Source: SMWN01 sp965261165 (GTDB lineage: Bacteria; Pseudomonadota; Gammaproteobacteria; Eutrophobiales; Eutrophobiaceae). Taken from it: a DNA stretch of 64,000 bases. How positions within the stretch are numbered: position 1 is the first letter of the stretch; each line of letters begins with the position of its first letter. The notes below the pieces were generated by a model. The model did not search any database. It saw only the letters and a program-made list of their open reading frames with translations, and was not told the DNA's origin. Shown here piece by piece: positions 53,158-62,778 of the stretch. The stretch covers positions 1,612,001-1,676,000 of the forward strand of contig OZ253445.1 of NCBI GenBank assembly GCA_965261165.1, given 5' to 3'. Made by a program: the position numbers and the translations under genes.

Positions 53158-54279
53158 ATGGATATAAACAATGAAGATTGTGCTTTTTGGTTAGCACTTC
53201 ATCGTATCAATGGACTTGGTTCTGTTGGCCAAAGAAAATTACTTGGCACCTTCCCTTCGATAAAAGAAATATTCTCTGCAGATGCTCAGGGACTAAGCAA
53301 GCTTGGTCTTAAGGAAGAATCAATCAAGGCCATCTGTCAGCCTGACTGGGAAAATACTGAAGCGGATCTGCTTTGGCTGGATAGTCCAGATCATTACATT
53401 GTGACTATTGATAGTGACGAGTATCCTCTGCTGCTCAGGGAAATACATGATCCGCCTATTGTTTTGTTTGTTCACGGCTGCCTAGATGTATTAAAGAATG
53501 TGCAGATTGGGGTTGTCGGCAGCAGGAATCCAGATGCAACTGGTCGAAAGTTTGCTAATGAATTTTCCCGTGAACTTGTTTACGCAGGCGCAACTATTAC
53601 AAGTGGTTTGGCTTTGGGCATCGATGGCTGTAGTCATCAGGGTGCGTTGGATGCGGGTGGACATACCATTGCTGTGACAGGAAATGGTCTTGATATAACC
53701 TACCCAGCAAGACATAAAGCACTGGCCGAAAAAATCGTGGAGAATGGTGTTCTGGTTTCAGAATTTCCCCCAGGAACCAAACCGATCCCCGCAAATTTCC
53801 CTAGACGCAATAGGATTATCAGTGGTATGAGCACGGGAATTTTGGTGATACAAGCAGCATGTCGAAGCGGTTCACTCATTACCGCAAGATATGCAGTGGA
53901 GCAAGGACGAGAGGTATTTGCTATTCCAGGTTCTATCCAAAATCCACTGGCAAAAGGTTGCCATAGCTTAATCAAGCAAGGTGCAAAATTAGCAGAATCA
54001 GTTGATGATATTATTGAAGAGCTGGGTTCTCTTGTAACGGTTATTATGGGGGGCGATGTGGCTGAAGAAACAGGACAAAAAGTAGTTCAGGGTAAAGAAA
54101 CACTTGACGCAGATTATAAAGTGTTGCTTGATAGTATGGCATATGACCCTATATCCGTTGATAGATTGATTGAATTAACAGGATTGACGGCTGATTCAGT
54201 TTCATCCATGCTCTTGATACTCGAACTTCGTGGTTTGGTGATTTCGCAAGCAGGCGGAGTTTACCTAAGAGTTAACTAG
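53158..54279 (+). CDS. dprA: DNA-processing protein DprA
   Basis: Loads RecA on incoming single-stranded DNA during transformation. 373 residues: N-terminal SAM-like helical domain (WLALHRINGLGSVGQRKLL), the Rossmann-like core with VGSRNPDATGRKFANEF, GLALGIDGCSHQGALDAGG and FPRRNRIISGMSTGILVIQA, and a C-terminal winged-helix domain (DSMAYDPISVDRLIELTGL). smg and topA follow. Intact. Confidence 0.95.
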   Translation: MDINNEDCAFWLALHRINGLGSVGQRKLLGTFPSIKEIFSADAQGLSKLGLKEESIKAICQPDWENTEADLLWLDSPDHYIVTIDSDEYPLLLREIHDPPIVLFVHGCLDVLKNVQIGVVGSRNPDATGRKFANEFSRELVYAGATITSGLALGIDGCSHQGALDAGGHTIAVTGNGLDITYPARHKALAEKIVENGVLVSEFPPGTKPIPANFPRRNRIISGMSTGILVIQAACRSGSLITARYAVEQGREVFAIPGSIQNPLAKGCHSLIKQGAKLAESVDDIIEELGSLVTVIMGGDVAEETGQKVVQGKETLDADYKVLLDSMAYDPISVDRLIELTGLTADSVSSMLLILELRGLVISQAGGVYLRVN

Positions 54280-54294
54280 AGATTTTAGTGAGGA

Positions 54295-54706
54295 ATGAAA
54301 GAAACAGTATTAGATGTTTGATATATATATTTGACAATCATGAAGATGCCTAATCAGGATACTCTGAGAGGCCAACTGCTGGATGTGGGCTTTGCTGATC
54401 GTGAAGTAGGTAAAGCGCTTGATTGGCTGGAAGGCTTGGCTATGCAAAAAGAGAATCATTATCCGTTAGCGGAGACTGAGGCATCGGCTTCAAGGATTTG
54501 TCATGCTTAAAGAACTGGAGAAACTTGATGCTGAATGTCGAGGTTTTCTGCTTTTTCTGGAACAGGCTGGTGTACCAGATAGTCAGAACCGCGAATCGGT
54601 GTTGATCGTGAAAATGGTACTAGAATCAGAAGACGTCGTGATGGATAATTTAAATGCGAATATGCATGCAAGCATCCTGAGTCATTTTAAATCTGGCATT
54701 TCCTGA
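54295..54706 (+). pseudogene. smg: smg pseudogene (DUF494 family)
   Basis: Located between dprA and topA, where smg belongs. It starts MKETVLDV at 54295, then TGA in place of Leu because one T is lost; the correct continuation (IYIFDNHEDA) is in the next frame. A further frame carries NQDTLRGQLLDVGFADREVG and KALDWLEGLAMQ up to RICHA and a stop; the end, KLDAECRGFLLFLEQAGVPD, again needs a frame change. The last part lacks the conserved C-terminus (the expected WVVLMVLFNQP-like end). Three or more lesions in about 410 bp. The function of Smg is not well defined. Confidence 0.82.
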
Positions 54707-54750
54707 AGTTTCATCACAAATCGTAGAATACTTTAACTGGAATTTTTTGA

Positions 54751-57111
54751 ATGAGCACATCATTGGTTATAGTTGAATCTCCCGCTAAAGCGAAGACGAT
54801 CAATCGGTATCTTGGTAACGACTATAAAGTGTTAGCATCTTATGGACATGTTCGCGATCTACTGCCCAAGACTGGTGCTATTGACACAGAAAATGGTTTT
54901 GAGATGCAGTATCAGACTATTGAAAAGAATGCCAAAGCAGTTGATGCAATTATTAAGGCTCTTAAAAAGGCGGATATACTATACCTAGCGACTGATCCAG
55001 ATCGTGAAGGTGAGGCCATTGCTTGGCATCTACATGAATTATTAAAAGAGCGCGGATTGATGGAAGGCAAAGAATCTCATCGTGTTGTTTTTCATGAAGT
55101 CACAAAAAATGCAATTCTAGACGCTGTTGCACACCCAACAAAATTGTCGACTGATTTAATCAATGCACAACAGGCGCGTAGAGCACTGGATTATTTAGTT
55201 GGCTTCAATCTTTCACCATTACTCTGGAAAAAAATTCAAGGTGGTTTGTCGGCAGGTCGTGTGCAGAGTCCTGCATTGAGGATGATCGTCGAACGAGAAT
55301 TGGAAATAGAGAAATTTAACCCACAGGAATATTGGACGATAGAAGCGGATCTTGAAAAAGAGAAAGCCAAGTTTCCGTCGCGGCTAACTTATTTGCATGG
55401 CGAGAAATTAAAGCAGTTCACTATCACTGAAAGTGGTGCAGCGACTAAGGCTTACGATGAATTATTACGGGCTGCCAATGGAAAATTAACAGTTAGTAAG
55501 GTGGAGAAGAAGCAACGTAAGCGACAGCCGGCAGCGCCATTTATTACATCAACCATGCAACAGGAAGCCGTGCGTAAACTGGGAATGACAGCTCAACGTA
55601 CTATGCGAGTCGCGCAACAATTATATGAAGGTATCGATATCGGTGGTGATGAAGGAACGGTCGGCTTGATTACTTACATGCGCACAGATTCAGTCGTATT
55701 AGCAAAAGAAGCTCAAAGTGAGATCAGGGAATTCATTGGTGAGCGATATGGTAAGAATAATGTGCCAGATGAACCTCGTGTATTTAAAACAAAATCAAAA
55801 AATGCACAGGAAGCACATGAAGCGATACGGCCAACTACAGTAAGGCACGTACCCAGTGAAATAAAATCTTCACTGGATGCAGGTCAATTCAATTTGTATG
55901 AATTGATCTGGAAACGCACTGTCGCAAGTCAGATGATGCATGCGACCATTGATACAGTTGCTGTTGATATGGCTTGTGGTGAAGGTAATATTTTTCGCGC
56001 TAATGTTTCGACCATTGCCGATCCGGGTTTTATGGCGGTTTATCTAGAAGGACAGGACGAGGCGAAAACGGAAGATGGTGAAAAATTACTACCGCCATTG
56101 AAAGAAGGTGATGTTGTCAAGCTACTAGAAATCAGGCTGGAACAACATTTCACCGAGCCACCACCACGCTTTACAGAAGCCAGTCTGGTGAAAAATCTGG
56201 AAGAATATGGTATTGGCAGACCTTCAACTTACGCAAGCATCATCTATATGCTTAAGCAAAGAGAATATGTGGAGTTCGAGCAAAAACGTTTTACGCCGAC
56301 CGATGTGGGGCGTGTGGTCAATAATTTCCTCAGCAAGCATTTTACAAATTATGTAGATTACGATTTTACTGCGCGTCTTGAAGATGAGCTGGATGCTGTT
56401 TCCAGAGGTGAAAAGGAGTGGCTTCCATTAATGAAGAATTTTTGGGATTCTTTCGAAAAGCTGATTAAGGAAAAGGAGGAAACAGTGAGTCGTAGTGAAG
56501 CGATTCAGGCCAGAGAACTGGGGACAGATCCAAAAACAGGTTCACCTGTATCAGTACGTATTGGTCGTTATGGTCCTTTTGCACAAATTGGCACCAAAGA
56601 AGATGAAGACAAACCAAAGTTTGCTGGCCTGCTTCCTAGTCAAAAGCTGGATAGTATCACTCTGGAGGAAGCTCTGGCACTTTTCAAGTTACCAAGGGAA
56701 ATGGGCGAAACAGAAGAGGGTGAAGAAATTGTCGTCAGTGCCGGACGCTTTGGCCCGTACATTCGTTATGGCAGTGCATTTGTCTCTCTTAAGGAAGATG
56801 ATCCTTATACAGTGGCTTTGGAGAGATGTTTGGAGCTAATTGCTGCCAAGAAAATTGAGGATGCTAATAAGCAAATCAATATTTTTGAAGAAGAAGGTAT
56901 CAGTGTTTTGAACGGACGTTACGGGCCCTATGTGACAGATGGGAACAAGAATGTAAAGGTCCCGAAAGACGTTGAACCTGCAAATCTTACTGCAGAAGAT
57001 TGCCAGAAGATGATTGCTGAAGCACCAGATCGACCACGTCGAGGGGCCAAGAAGAAAACTGGCAAAAAGAAAATGGCGATAAAGACAAAAAAGAAGGCAA
57101 TTAAAAGATAG
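54751..57111 (+). CDS. topA: DNA topoisomerase I
   Basis: Type IA enzyme that relaxes negative supercoils. 786 residues. Toprim domain with LVIVESPAKAKTINRYLG and ATDPDREGEAIAWHL; catalytic Tyr in GLITYMRTDSV; GLSAGRVQSPALR. The C-terminal part holds repeat units with IGRYGPFAQIG, AGRFGPYIRYG and NGRYGPYVTDG and ends in a Lys-rich tail (KKKTGKKKMAIKTKKKAIKR). The Cys4 zinc fingers of the E. coli enzyme (865 residues) are absent; the repeat-type tail is a known alternative. Intact. Confidence 0.96.
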   Translation: MSTSLVIVESPAKAKTINRYLGNDYKVLASYGHVRDLLPKTGAIDTENGFEMQYQTIEKNAKAVDAIIKALKKADILYLATDPDREGEAIAWHLHELLKERGLMEGKESHRVVFHEVTKNAILDAVAHPTKLSTDLINAQQARRALDYLVGFNLSPLLWKKIQGGLSAGRVQSPALRMIVERELEIEKFNPQEYWTIEADLEKEKAKFPSRLTYLHGEKLKQFTITESGAATKAYDELLRAANGKLTVSKVEKKQRKRQPAAPFITSTMQQEAVRKLGMTAQRTMRVAQQLYEGIDIGGDEGTVGLITYMRTDSVVLAKEAQSEIREFIGERYGKNNVPDEPRVFKTKSKNAQEAHEAIRPTTVRHVPSEIKSSLDAGQFNLYELIWKRTVASQMMHATIDTVAVDMACGEGNIFRANVSTIADPGFMAVYLEGQDEAKTEDGEKLLPPLKEGDVVKLLEIRLEQHFTEPPPRFTEASLVKNLEEYGIGRPSTYASIIYMLKQREYVEFEQKRFTPTDVGRVVNNFLSKHFTNYVDYDFTARLEDELDAVSRGEKEWLPLMKNFWDSFEKLIKEKEETVSRSEAIQARELGTDPKTGSPVSVRIGRYGPFAQIGTKEDEDKPKFAGLLPSQKLDSITLEEALALFKLPREMGETEEGEEIVVSAGRFGPYIRYGSAFVSLKEDDPYTVALERCLELIAAKKIEDANKQINIFEEEGISVLNGRYGPYVTDGNKNVKVPKDVEPANLTAEDCQKMIAEAPDRPRRGAKKKTGKKKMAIKTKKKAIKR

Positions 57112-57206
57112 AGTAGTAGGAAGAAAAAACTGTGAAAAAGTTTGATTAATAGAGAGTTGAAACTTTGGCCGTTGAGCAGGCTATTTAAATTTTTTAATAG
57201 GGATTT

Positions 57207-57764
57207 GTGGGTAATTTTCATCTAAATTTAGCCGTTAAAGCCTTGAGTGAAGGCGGTATCATTGCTTATCCAACAGAATCTGTGTTTGGTTTGGGCTGCT
57301 ATCCAGATGATATCTACGCTGTTGCTAAAATCCTATCCTTAAAAAACCGTTCGGTAAGTAAGGGATTAATACTGATCGCTGCCAAACCCGAGCAACTAGA
57401 TGCTTATGTGGCCTATCCGGACGATGATGTGAGACGGAAAGTTACTGCAACGTGGCCTGGACCTGCTACCTGGGTGTTGCCCGCAAAAGCAAATACCCCT
57501 AGTTGGGTTACAGGATATAAGAGTACGGTTGCTGTAAGAGTTTCTGCGCATTTAGCTGTGCAAGCTCTATGCAGTAAGGTGGGTGTGATTATCTCCACAA
57601 GCGCCAATCCAGCGAGGAAAATACCAGCCACGAATGCTTTTAAAGTTCGAAATTATTTTGGCAATGAAATTGATTACATTTTGCCTGGAAATACAGACGG
57701 CAAGAAACTACCGACAGGAATTAGGGATGCCATAAGTGGTAAAGTTCTCCGCCTTGGAGATTGA
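57207..57764 (+). CDS. tsaC: L-threonylcarbamoyladenylate synthase TsaC
   Basis: Makes threonylcarbamoyl-AMP for the t6A modification completed by TsaD. 185 residues of the short TsaC type: GTG start at 57207, GGIIAYPTESVFGLGC, the KNRSVSKGLILI nucleotide site, TWPGPATWVLPA, VAVRVSAHLA, and a late ISTSANPARKIPATN. Downstream of topA. Intact. Confidence 0.93.
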   Translation: MGNFHLNLAVKALSEGGIIAYPTESVFGLGCYPDDIYAVAKILSLKNRSVSKGLILIAAKPEQLDAYVAYPDDDVRRKVTATWPGPATWVLPAKANTPSWVTGYKSTVAVRVSAHLAVQALCSKVGVIISTSANPARKIPATNAFKVRNYFGNEIDYILPGNTDGKKLPTGIRDAISGKVLRLGD

Positions 57765-57843
57765 GGCCTAAAATAATCCAGTTTTCAGTCTCTTGTCATA
57801 TTGACAGTCTCTTCAGATTGACCGAGAATGTTCGGCTGATTTC

Positions 57844-57928
57844 GGAGGGGTACCCAAGCGGTCAACGGGATCAGACTGTAAATCTGACGGCTCAGCCTTC
57901 GGAGGTTCGAATCCTCCCCCCTCCACCA
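57844..57928 (+). tRNA. tRNA-Tyr (GUA anticodon)
   Basis: 85 nt with encoded CCA and a long variable arm. Anticodon loop ACTGTAAATC; T arm GGAGG-TTCGAAT-CCTCC. First of a tRNA-Tyr, -Gly, -Thr set ahead of tuf. Confidence 0.95.
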
Positions 57929-57978
57929 CCACGGACGAGGATTGTATGGTATTTGGCACTCTGAGGGTGTCAGGGTAG

Positions 57979-58052
<74 letters not shown>

Positions 58053-58100
58053 GATTTGAGAATGGTTGGCCTAGGTTGCCAGTGATTTATGAACGTATCT

Positions 58101-58176
<76 letters not shown>

Positions 58177-58246
58177 GATTCAGCATTGTAGTTGAATATT
58201 GTTTTTTTTGCTTAATATTAATTAAATTGTTAAGGAGAAGCTCCTA

Positions 58247-59437
58247 ATGTCGAAGGAGAGATTTGAACGCACGAAACCACATGTAAATGTGGGAACGATA
58301 GGTCATGTTGATCATGGTAAGACGACGCTGACAGCGGCAATCACCAAGACCATGGCAGATGCCCATGGCGGTGAATTCAAAGCCTACGATCAGATTGATA
58401 ACGCGCCAGAAGAAAGGGAACGCGGTATCACGATTGCCACAGCACACGTCGAATACGAAAGTAGTAATCGTCACTATGCGCATGTTGATTGTCCAGGACA
58501 TGCTGATTATGTAAAGAACATGATCACAGGTGCAGCGCAGATGGACGGGGCGATTCTGGTCTGTAGTGCAGCGGATGGCCCGATGCCACAGACCCGCGAG
58601 CATATTCTGTTAGCACGTCAGGTGGGCGTGCCTTACGTCGTGGTTTATTTGAACAAAGCGGACCAGGTTGATGATGAGGAATTGTTAGAGCTGGTTGAAA
58701 TGGAAGTCCGAGAGCTGTTGGACCTCTACGAATTTCCAGGAGATGATACTCCGATAGTGACAGGCTCAGCGCTGAAAGCTTCAGAAGGTGATGAAAGCGA
58801 TATAGGTATTCCTTCTATTCTGAAACTGGTCGCAGCGATGGATGATTACATTCCAGTGCCCGAACGCCCGGTAGATCAGGCATTTTTGATGCCGATTGAA
58901 GACGTTTTCTCTATTTCTGGTCGCGGCACTGTGGTGACTGGACGTGTTGAGCGAGGAGTTGTTAAAGTGGGTGAAGAAATTGAGATTGTGGGTATTAAAG
59001 AAACGCAGAAGACCACCTGCACTGGTGTTGAGATGTTCCGGAAGTTGTTAGACGAAGGTCAGGCGGGAGACAATGTTGGTGTTCTATTACGAGGCACCAA
59101 GCGTGAAGAAGTCGAACGTGGCCAGGTGTTATGTCACCCAGGTTCAATTACGCCACATACTCGTTTTGAAGCAGAAATCTATGTGTTATCGAAAGATGAA
59201 GGTGGTCGTCATACGCCCTTCTTTGCGAACTACCGTCCACAGTTTTACTTCCGTACCACAGATGTGACGGGCGCAGTTGAATTACCTAAAGACACAGAGA
59301 TGGTGATGCCTGGGGATAACATCAAATTAGATGTGACTTTGATTAACCCGATTGCGATGGAAGAAGGCTTACGCTTTGCTATTCGTGAAGGTGGTCGTAC
59401 CGTGGGTGCGGGCATCGTCGCTAAAGTTATTGAGTAA
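58247..59437 (+). CDS. tuf: Elongation factor Tu
   Basis: Delivers aminoacyl-tRNA to the ribosome. 396 residues. P loop GHVDHGKTTL, switch region ERERGITIATAHVEY, DCPGHADYVKNM, NKADQVDD; domain 2 GRGTVVTGRVERG. The ribosome site AAGGAG lies 7 nt before the ATG. Probably co-transcribed with the three upstream tRNAs and ended by the terminator at 59450-59490. Intact. Confidence 0.98.
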   Translation: MSKERFERTKPHVNVGTIGHVDHGKTTLTAAITKTMADAHGGEFKAYDQIDNAPEERERGITIATAHVEYESSNRHYAHVDCPGHADYVKNMITGAAQMDGAILVCSAADGPMPQTREHILLARQVGVPYVVVYLNKADQVDDEELLELVEMEVRELLDLYEFPGDDTPIVTGSALKASEGDESDIGIPSILKLVAAMDDYIPVPERPVDQAFLMPIEDVFSISGRGTVVTGRVERGVVKVGEEIEIVGIKETQKTTCTGVEMFRKLLDEGQAGDNVGVLLRGTKREEVERGQVLCHPGSITPHTRFEAEIYVLSKDEGGRHTPFFANYRPQFYFRTTDVTGAVELPKDTEMVMPGDNIKLDVTLINPIAMEEGLRFAIREGGRTVGAGIVAKVIE

Positions 59438-59449
59438 TATTTAAGCAAA

Positions 59450-59490
59450 GGACAGCAGCCTGATTAGGGTTGCTGTCCCTGTTTTTGTTT
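59450..59490 (+). terminator. Intrinsic terminator after tuf
   Basis: GGACAGCAGCC pairs with GGTTGCTGTCC (one G-U pair) around a 7-nt loop and is followed by CTGTTTTTGTTTT. It ends 1 bp before tRNA-Trp, so transcription of the tRNA-Trp/secE cluster needs read-through or its own start. Confidence 0.85.
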
Positions 59491-59491
59491 T

Positions 59492-59567
59492 AGGCCAGTA
59501 GCTCAATTGGCAGAGCGGCGGTCTCCAAAACCGCAGGTTGGGGGTTCGATTCCCTCCTGGCCTGCCA
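59492..59567 (+). tRNA. tRNA-Trp (CCA anticodon)
   Basis: 76 nt ending GCCA. Acceptor AGGCCAG pairs with CTGGCCT; anticodon loop CTCCAAAAC; T arm GGGGG-TTCGATT-CCCTC. Located between tuf and secE as in many proteobacteria. Confidence 0.95.
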
Positions 59568-59649
59568 TTGACTATGGCAGGTTGAGTAATAGGCGGATTG
59601 GATTTATGAAGCGTCGCATAATAATTTTAAAGAATGTAGTGAAAAAAAT

Positions 59650-60027
59650 ATGAGTTCAAAAATTGAAACGGTAGAAAGCGGCATGGACACTATAAAATTA
59701 GTCATTGCCTTGTTAATTGTAGTGGCGGCTATGGCTGCATTCTATATCTATCCTGAGCAATCAGTATCGCTCAGGGTTGGCGGTTTACTGTTAGCGGTTG
59801 GCGTTGCTGCTGGAATTGCATTGCAGACTGTGAAAGGTCGCAGCTTCTGGGGCTTTTTTCACGGGGCACAGATAGAAGTACGTAAGGTTATCTGGCCGAC
59901 ACGTCAGGAAACAGTACAAACAACATTAATTGTTGTGCTTGTGGTTGTTCTGGTTTCCATCATTTTGTGGTTATTGGATATGTTTCTTGGTTGGACCATT
60001 GGCTCCCTAATGGGTCAGAGAGGTTAA
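59650..60027 (+). CDS. secE: Protein translocase subunit SecE
   Basis: Inner-membrane part of SecYEG. 125 residues with three membrane segments, as in the E. coli type: two near the N-terminus, then the amphipathic hinge QIEVRKVIWPTRQETVQTTL and the last helix. nusG starts 6 bp later. Intact. Confidence 0.94.
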   Translation: MSSKIETVESGMDTIKLVIALLIVVAAMAAFYIYPEQSVSLRVGGLLLAVGVAAGIALQTVKGRSFWGFFHGAQIEVRKVIWPTRQETVQTTLIVVLVVVLVSIILWLLDMFLGWTIGSLMGQRG

Positions 60028-60033
60028 AGATAA

Positions 60034-60567
60034 ATGTCTCTCAAATGGTACGTGGTGCATGCATACTCAGGATTTGAAGATTGCGTGATGACGACATTAA
60101 AGGAACGTATTGTACAGTACGGCATGGAAGATAATTTTGGCGAAATTTTAGTGCCAAAGGAAGAAGTTGTCGAGATGCGTGAAGGTAAAAAACGCACGAC
60201 AGATCGTAAGTTTTTCCCTGGATACGTGCTTGTGCAAATGGAAATGAATGATGATACCTGGCATATGGTTAAGAGTATGCCTCGGGTACTTGGATTTATT
60301 GGTGGAACCAGTGATAGGCCTGCGCCGATCTCTGATGCTGAAGCAAATTCAATACTTCATCGTGTGGAGGAAGGTGTTGATAAGCCTACGCCTAAAGTGA
60401 TGTTCGAGGCAGGTGAGGTGATACGCGTGATTGATGGGCCGTTCAAGGACTTTAACGGTGTCGTTGAGGAGGTCAATTACGAAAAAAATCGCTTGCGTGT
60501 TTCAGTATTGATTTTTGGACGTTCTACCCCTGTGGATCTTGAATTTACCCAGGTGGAAAAAGACTGA
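60034..60567 (+). CDS. nusG: Transcription termination/antitermination protein NusG
   Basis: Binds RNA polymerase and couples it to Rho or the ribosome. 177 residues. NGN domain (WYVVHAYSGFEDCVMTTL, FFPGYVLVQMEMND) and C-terminal KOW domain (VIDGPFKDFNGVVEEVNYEK). Intact. Confidence 0.97.
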   Translation: MSLKWYVVHAYSGFEDCVMTTLKERIVQYGMEDNFGEILVPKEEVVEMREGKKRTTDRKFFPGYVLVQMEMNDDTWHMVKSMPRVLGFIGGTSDRPAPISDAEANSILHRVEEGVDKPTPKVMFEAGEVIRVIDGPFKDFNGVVEEVNYEKNRLRVSVLIFGRSTPVDLEFTQVEKD

Positions 60568-60718
60568 TTACTCCAGATCAGCGGAGTTGTTAATAGATTT
60601 ATTATTTCTAAGTATTTATTGTGTAATCAGAAAGCTTTGATTCATATGGATTTAATCTAGGTGGGATAGAGCTTTTGTAGAGGGGAGCCGAAAGGCATCA
60701 CCACCCAAGGAGAAAGTT
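60568..60718 (+). promoter_or_regulatory. rplK leader, possible L1 feedback site
   Basis: A 151-bp gap between nusG and rplK. Just before the ribosome site lies GGGGAGCCGAAAGGCATCAC, able to form a short hairpin (GCC/GGC). In E. coli the L1 protein represses its operon by binding the L11 leader, and this segment is placed to serve that purpose; the assignment rests on position and a short motif. Confidence 0.4.
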
Positions 60719-61153
60719 GTGGCTAAGAAAGTTGAAACTTATATCAAGTTGCAGGTGCCTGCGGGCTCAGCAAACCCGAGTCCACCTGTGGGCCCAGCAT
60801 TGGGTCAGCATGGGCTGAATATCATGGATTTCTGTAAGGCATTTAATGCGCAGACACAGAGTATGGAGGTTAATCTTCCAGTGCCTGTTGTGATCACTGT
60901 GTATAGTGACAAAAGTTTTACCTTTATCACCAAGACGCCGCCTGTTTCATTTTTATTGAAAAAGGCAGCTGGTGTTCCAAAGGGTAGTGATACGCCTAAT
61001 ACAAACAAAGTGGGTAAGGTTGACTGTCAGCAGTTGGAAGAGATTGCCAAGGTGAAAGAACCTGATTTAACTGCTGCTGATATGGATGCGGCTGTACGCA
61101 CAATCGCTGGTACTGCACGCAGCATGGGTATTGAGACCGAGGGTGTTTCCTAA
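60719..61153 (+). CDS. rplK: 50S ribosomal protein uL11
   Basis: 144 residues, GTG start with AAGGAG 6 nt before. Typical Pro-rich N-terminal domain (KLQVPAGSANPSPPVGPALG) and rRNA-binding C-terminal domain (TAADMDAAVRTIAGTARSMG). Overlaps rplA by one base (TAATG). Intact. Confidence 0.97.
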   Translation: MAKKVETYIKLQVPAGSANPSPPVGPALGQHGLNIMDFCKAFNAQTQSMEVNLPVPVVITVYSDKSFTFITKTPPVSFLLKKAAGVPKGSDTPNTNKVGKVDCQQLEEIAKVKEPDLTAADMDAAVRTIAGTARSMGIETEGVS

Positions 61154-61845
61154 TGACAATATCCAAACGTGTTAAATCCTGGACAGATAAAATAGATTCA
61201 GAAAAACTTTATCAATTGATGGATGCATTGCAATTGTTGAAAGAATGTTCGAAGGTCAAATTTGATGAATCCGTAGAAGTCGCAGTCAATCTTGGTATTG
61301 ATGTCAGAAAGTCCGATCAGGCTGTTCGAGGAGCAACTGTTCTACCCAAAGGTACGGGTAAAGTTGTGCGGGTTGCTGTATTTGCACAGGGTGAGCAAGC
61401 CGAAGCGGCAAAAGCTGCTGGTGCTGATGTGGTTGGTTTTGAAGATCTGGCTGAGCGTATGCAGGCCGGTGAAATGGATTTTGATGTGGTTGTTGCGACA
61501 CCAGATGCAATGCCAGTTGTTAGTAAACTTGGCAAGGTTTTAGGTCCTCGTGGTTTAATGCCTAACCCTAAAGTTGGTACCGTGAGCACAGATGCTGCAC
61601 AGGCAGTCGTGAATGCCAAAGCTGGTCAGGTGCGTTACAGAACAGATAAAAACGGCATCATCCATTGTGCGATTGGTAAGATCTCATTTGAGGCTGATGC
61701 ATTAAAAGAAAATCTTGAATCCCTATTGGTTGATTTGAATAAGGCGAAGCCAAGTTCATCAAAGGGTATTTACATGAAGAAAGTTAGTCTTTCTACAACA
61801 ATGGGGCCAGGTATCGCAGTAGATCAGAGTAGTCTATCTGCATAA
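61153..61845 (+). CDS. rplA: 50S ribosomal protein uL1
   Basis: 230 residues. Signature LGKVLGPRGLMPNPKVGTV, with VAVNLGIDVRKSDQAVRG near the N-terminus. Forms the mobile L1 stalk and is the likely repressor of its own operon. Intact. Confidence 0.97.
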   Translation: MTISKRVKSWTDKIDSEKLYQLMDALQLLKECSKVKFDESVEVAVNLGIDVRKSDQAVRGATVLPKGTGKVVRVAVFAQGEQAEAAKAAGADVVGFEDLAERMQAGEMDFDVVVATPDAMPVVSKLGKVLGPRGLMPNPKVGTVSTDAAQAVVNAKAGQVRYRTDKNGIIHCAIGKISFEADALKENLESLLVDLNKAKPSSSKGIYMKKVSLSTTMGPGIAVDQSSLSA

Positions 61846-62208
61846 TTATTTAGTAATTTAATATTAATTGATGCGTAACAGGTAGTTTTTATTACGTACA
61901 TTGAAGGCTTTTTATTAACGGTGAATCTTGACCGGTTCCTGTTAGATGTCAAAGACCGCAGGTGCTTTTTTCGTAGGTGTTCTTAATACGAAGCAAGCTT
62001 AATGTAATTAGATTGCCTGCGCAGACGGTGATATCCCAAAACAGTTTATTTCCTGTTTTAAGGTTCACCGTAGTGGTTAGTTTCATATTCAATTTTTGAA
62101 TATGAAACCTTGGTGTGAACTGGGGCTTACTATGGTAGAGATACCGCGGACATTTTATGGTTGTCAGTTTAAAGCGTCAGTAAGCCTGAATAACTTAGGA
62201 GAAAAGAT
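61846..62208 (+). promoter_or_regulatory. rplJ leader (L10 leader-like)
   Basis: A 363-bp non-coding gap before rplJ. It contains CCTGCGCAGACGGTGATATC and paired blocks ACGGTGAA (61919-61926) / TTCACCGT (62065-62072), plus ATTCAATTTTTGAATATGAA, a small hairpin. In gammaproteobacteria this region carries a promoter and the structured L10(L12)4 feedback target. The length and folding potential fit that role. Confidence 0.6.
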
Positions 62209-62736
62209 GTGAGTCTAGATCTTGAAGCAAAGAAGGCAATAGTTGAAGAAGTGACTGAAGTTGCTGGTAGCTCACCATCTGCAGTGGCAGCAGAATATAG
62301 CGGTTTGACCGTGAGTGATATGACTGAATTACGTCAGATTGCTCGCGATGCTGGCATCTATCTGCGTGTGGTCAGAAATACACTTGCGCGACGCGCTTTG
62401 GAAGATACAAATTTTGATTGTATGAGGGAAGGCCTGACTGGACAACTTATCCTCGCTTTTTCCAAAGACGAGCTAGGTGCTGCAGCGAAGGTGGTTAGAG
62501 ATTTTACCAAGAAAAACGACAAGCTTGTTGTCAAGTTGGTGGCGCTGGAAGGTGAATTATTACAGCCCTCTGATATTGACGCATTGGCAAGTCTGCCAAG
62601 CAAGGGGCAGTCGATTAGCATGCTTATGCGCATGATGATGGCACCTGTTACGACCTTGGCTAGAACACTGGCCGAACCACACGCGAAATTTGTGCGTACG
62701 GTTAAAGCTGTCGCCGATCAGAAGCAACCTGCTTAA
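62209..62736 (+). CDS. rplJ: 50S ribosomal protein uL10
   Basis: 175 residues, GTG start after TAGGAG. N-terminal rRNA-binding domain (EEVTEVAGSSPSAVAAEYSG) and C-terminal helix that binds L7/L12 dimers. The product with L12 should repress translation through the leader upstream. Intact. Confidence 0.96.
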   Translation: MSLDLEAKKAIVEEVTEVAGSSPSAVAAEYSGLTVSDMTELRQIARDAGIYLRVVRNTLARRALEDTNFDCMREGLTGQLILAFSKDELGAAAKVVRDFTKKNDKLVVKLVALEGELLQPSDIDALASLPSKGQSISMLMRMMMAPVTTLARTLAEPHAKFVRTVKAVADQKQPA

Positions 62737-62778
62737 TTCATTTTCGTATTTATATAAATTTAATTGGGAGTATCCACA

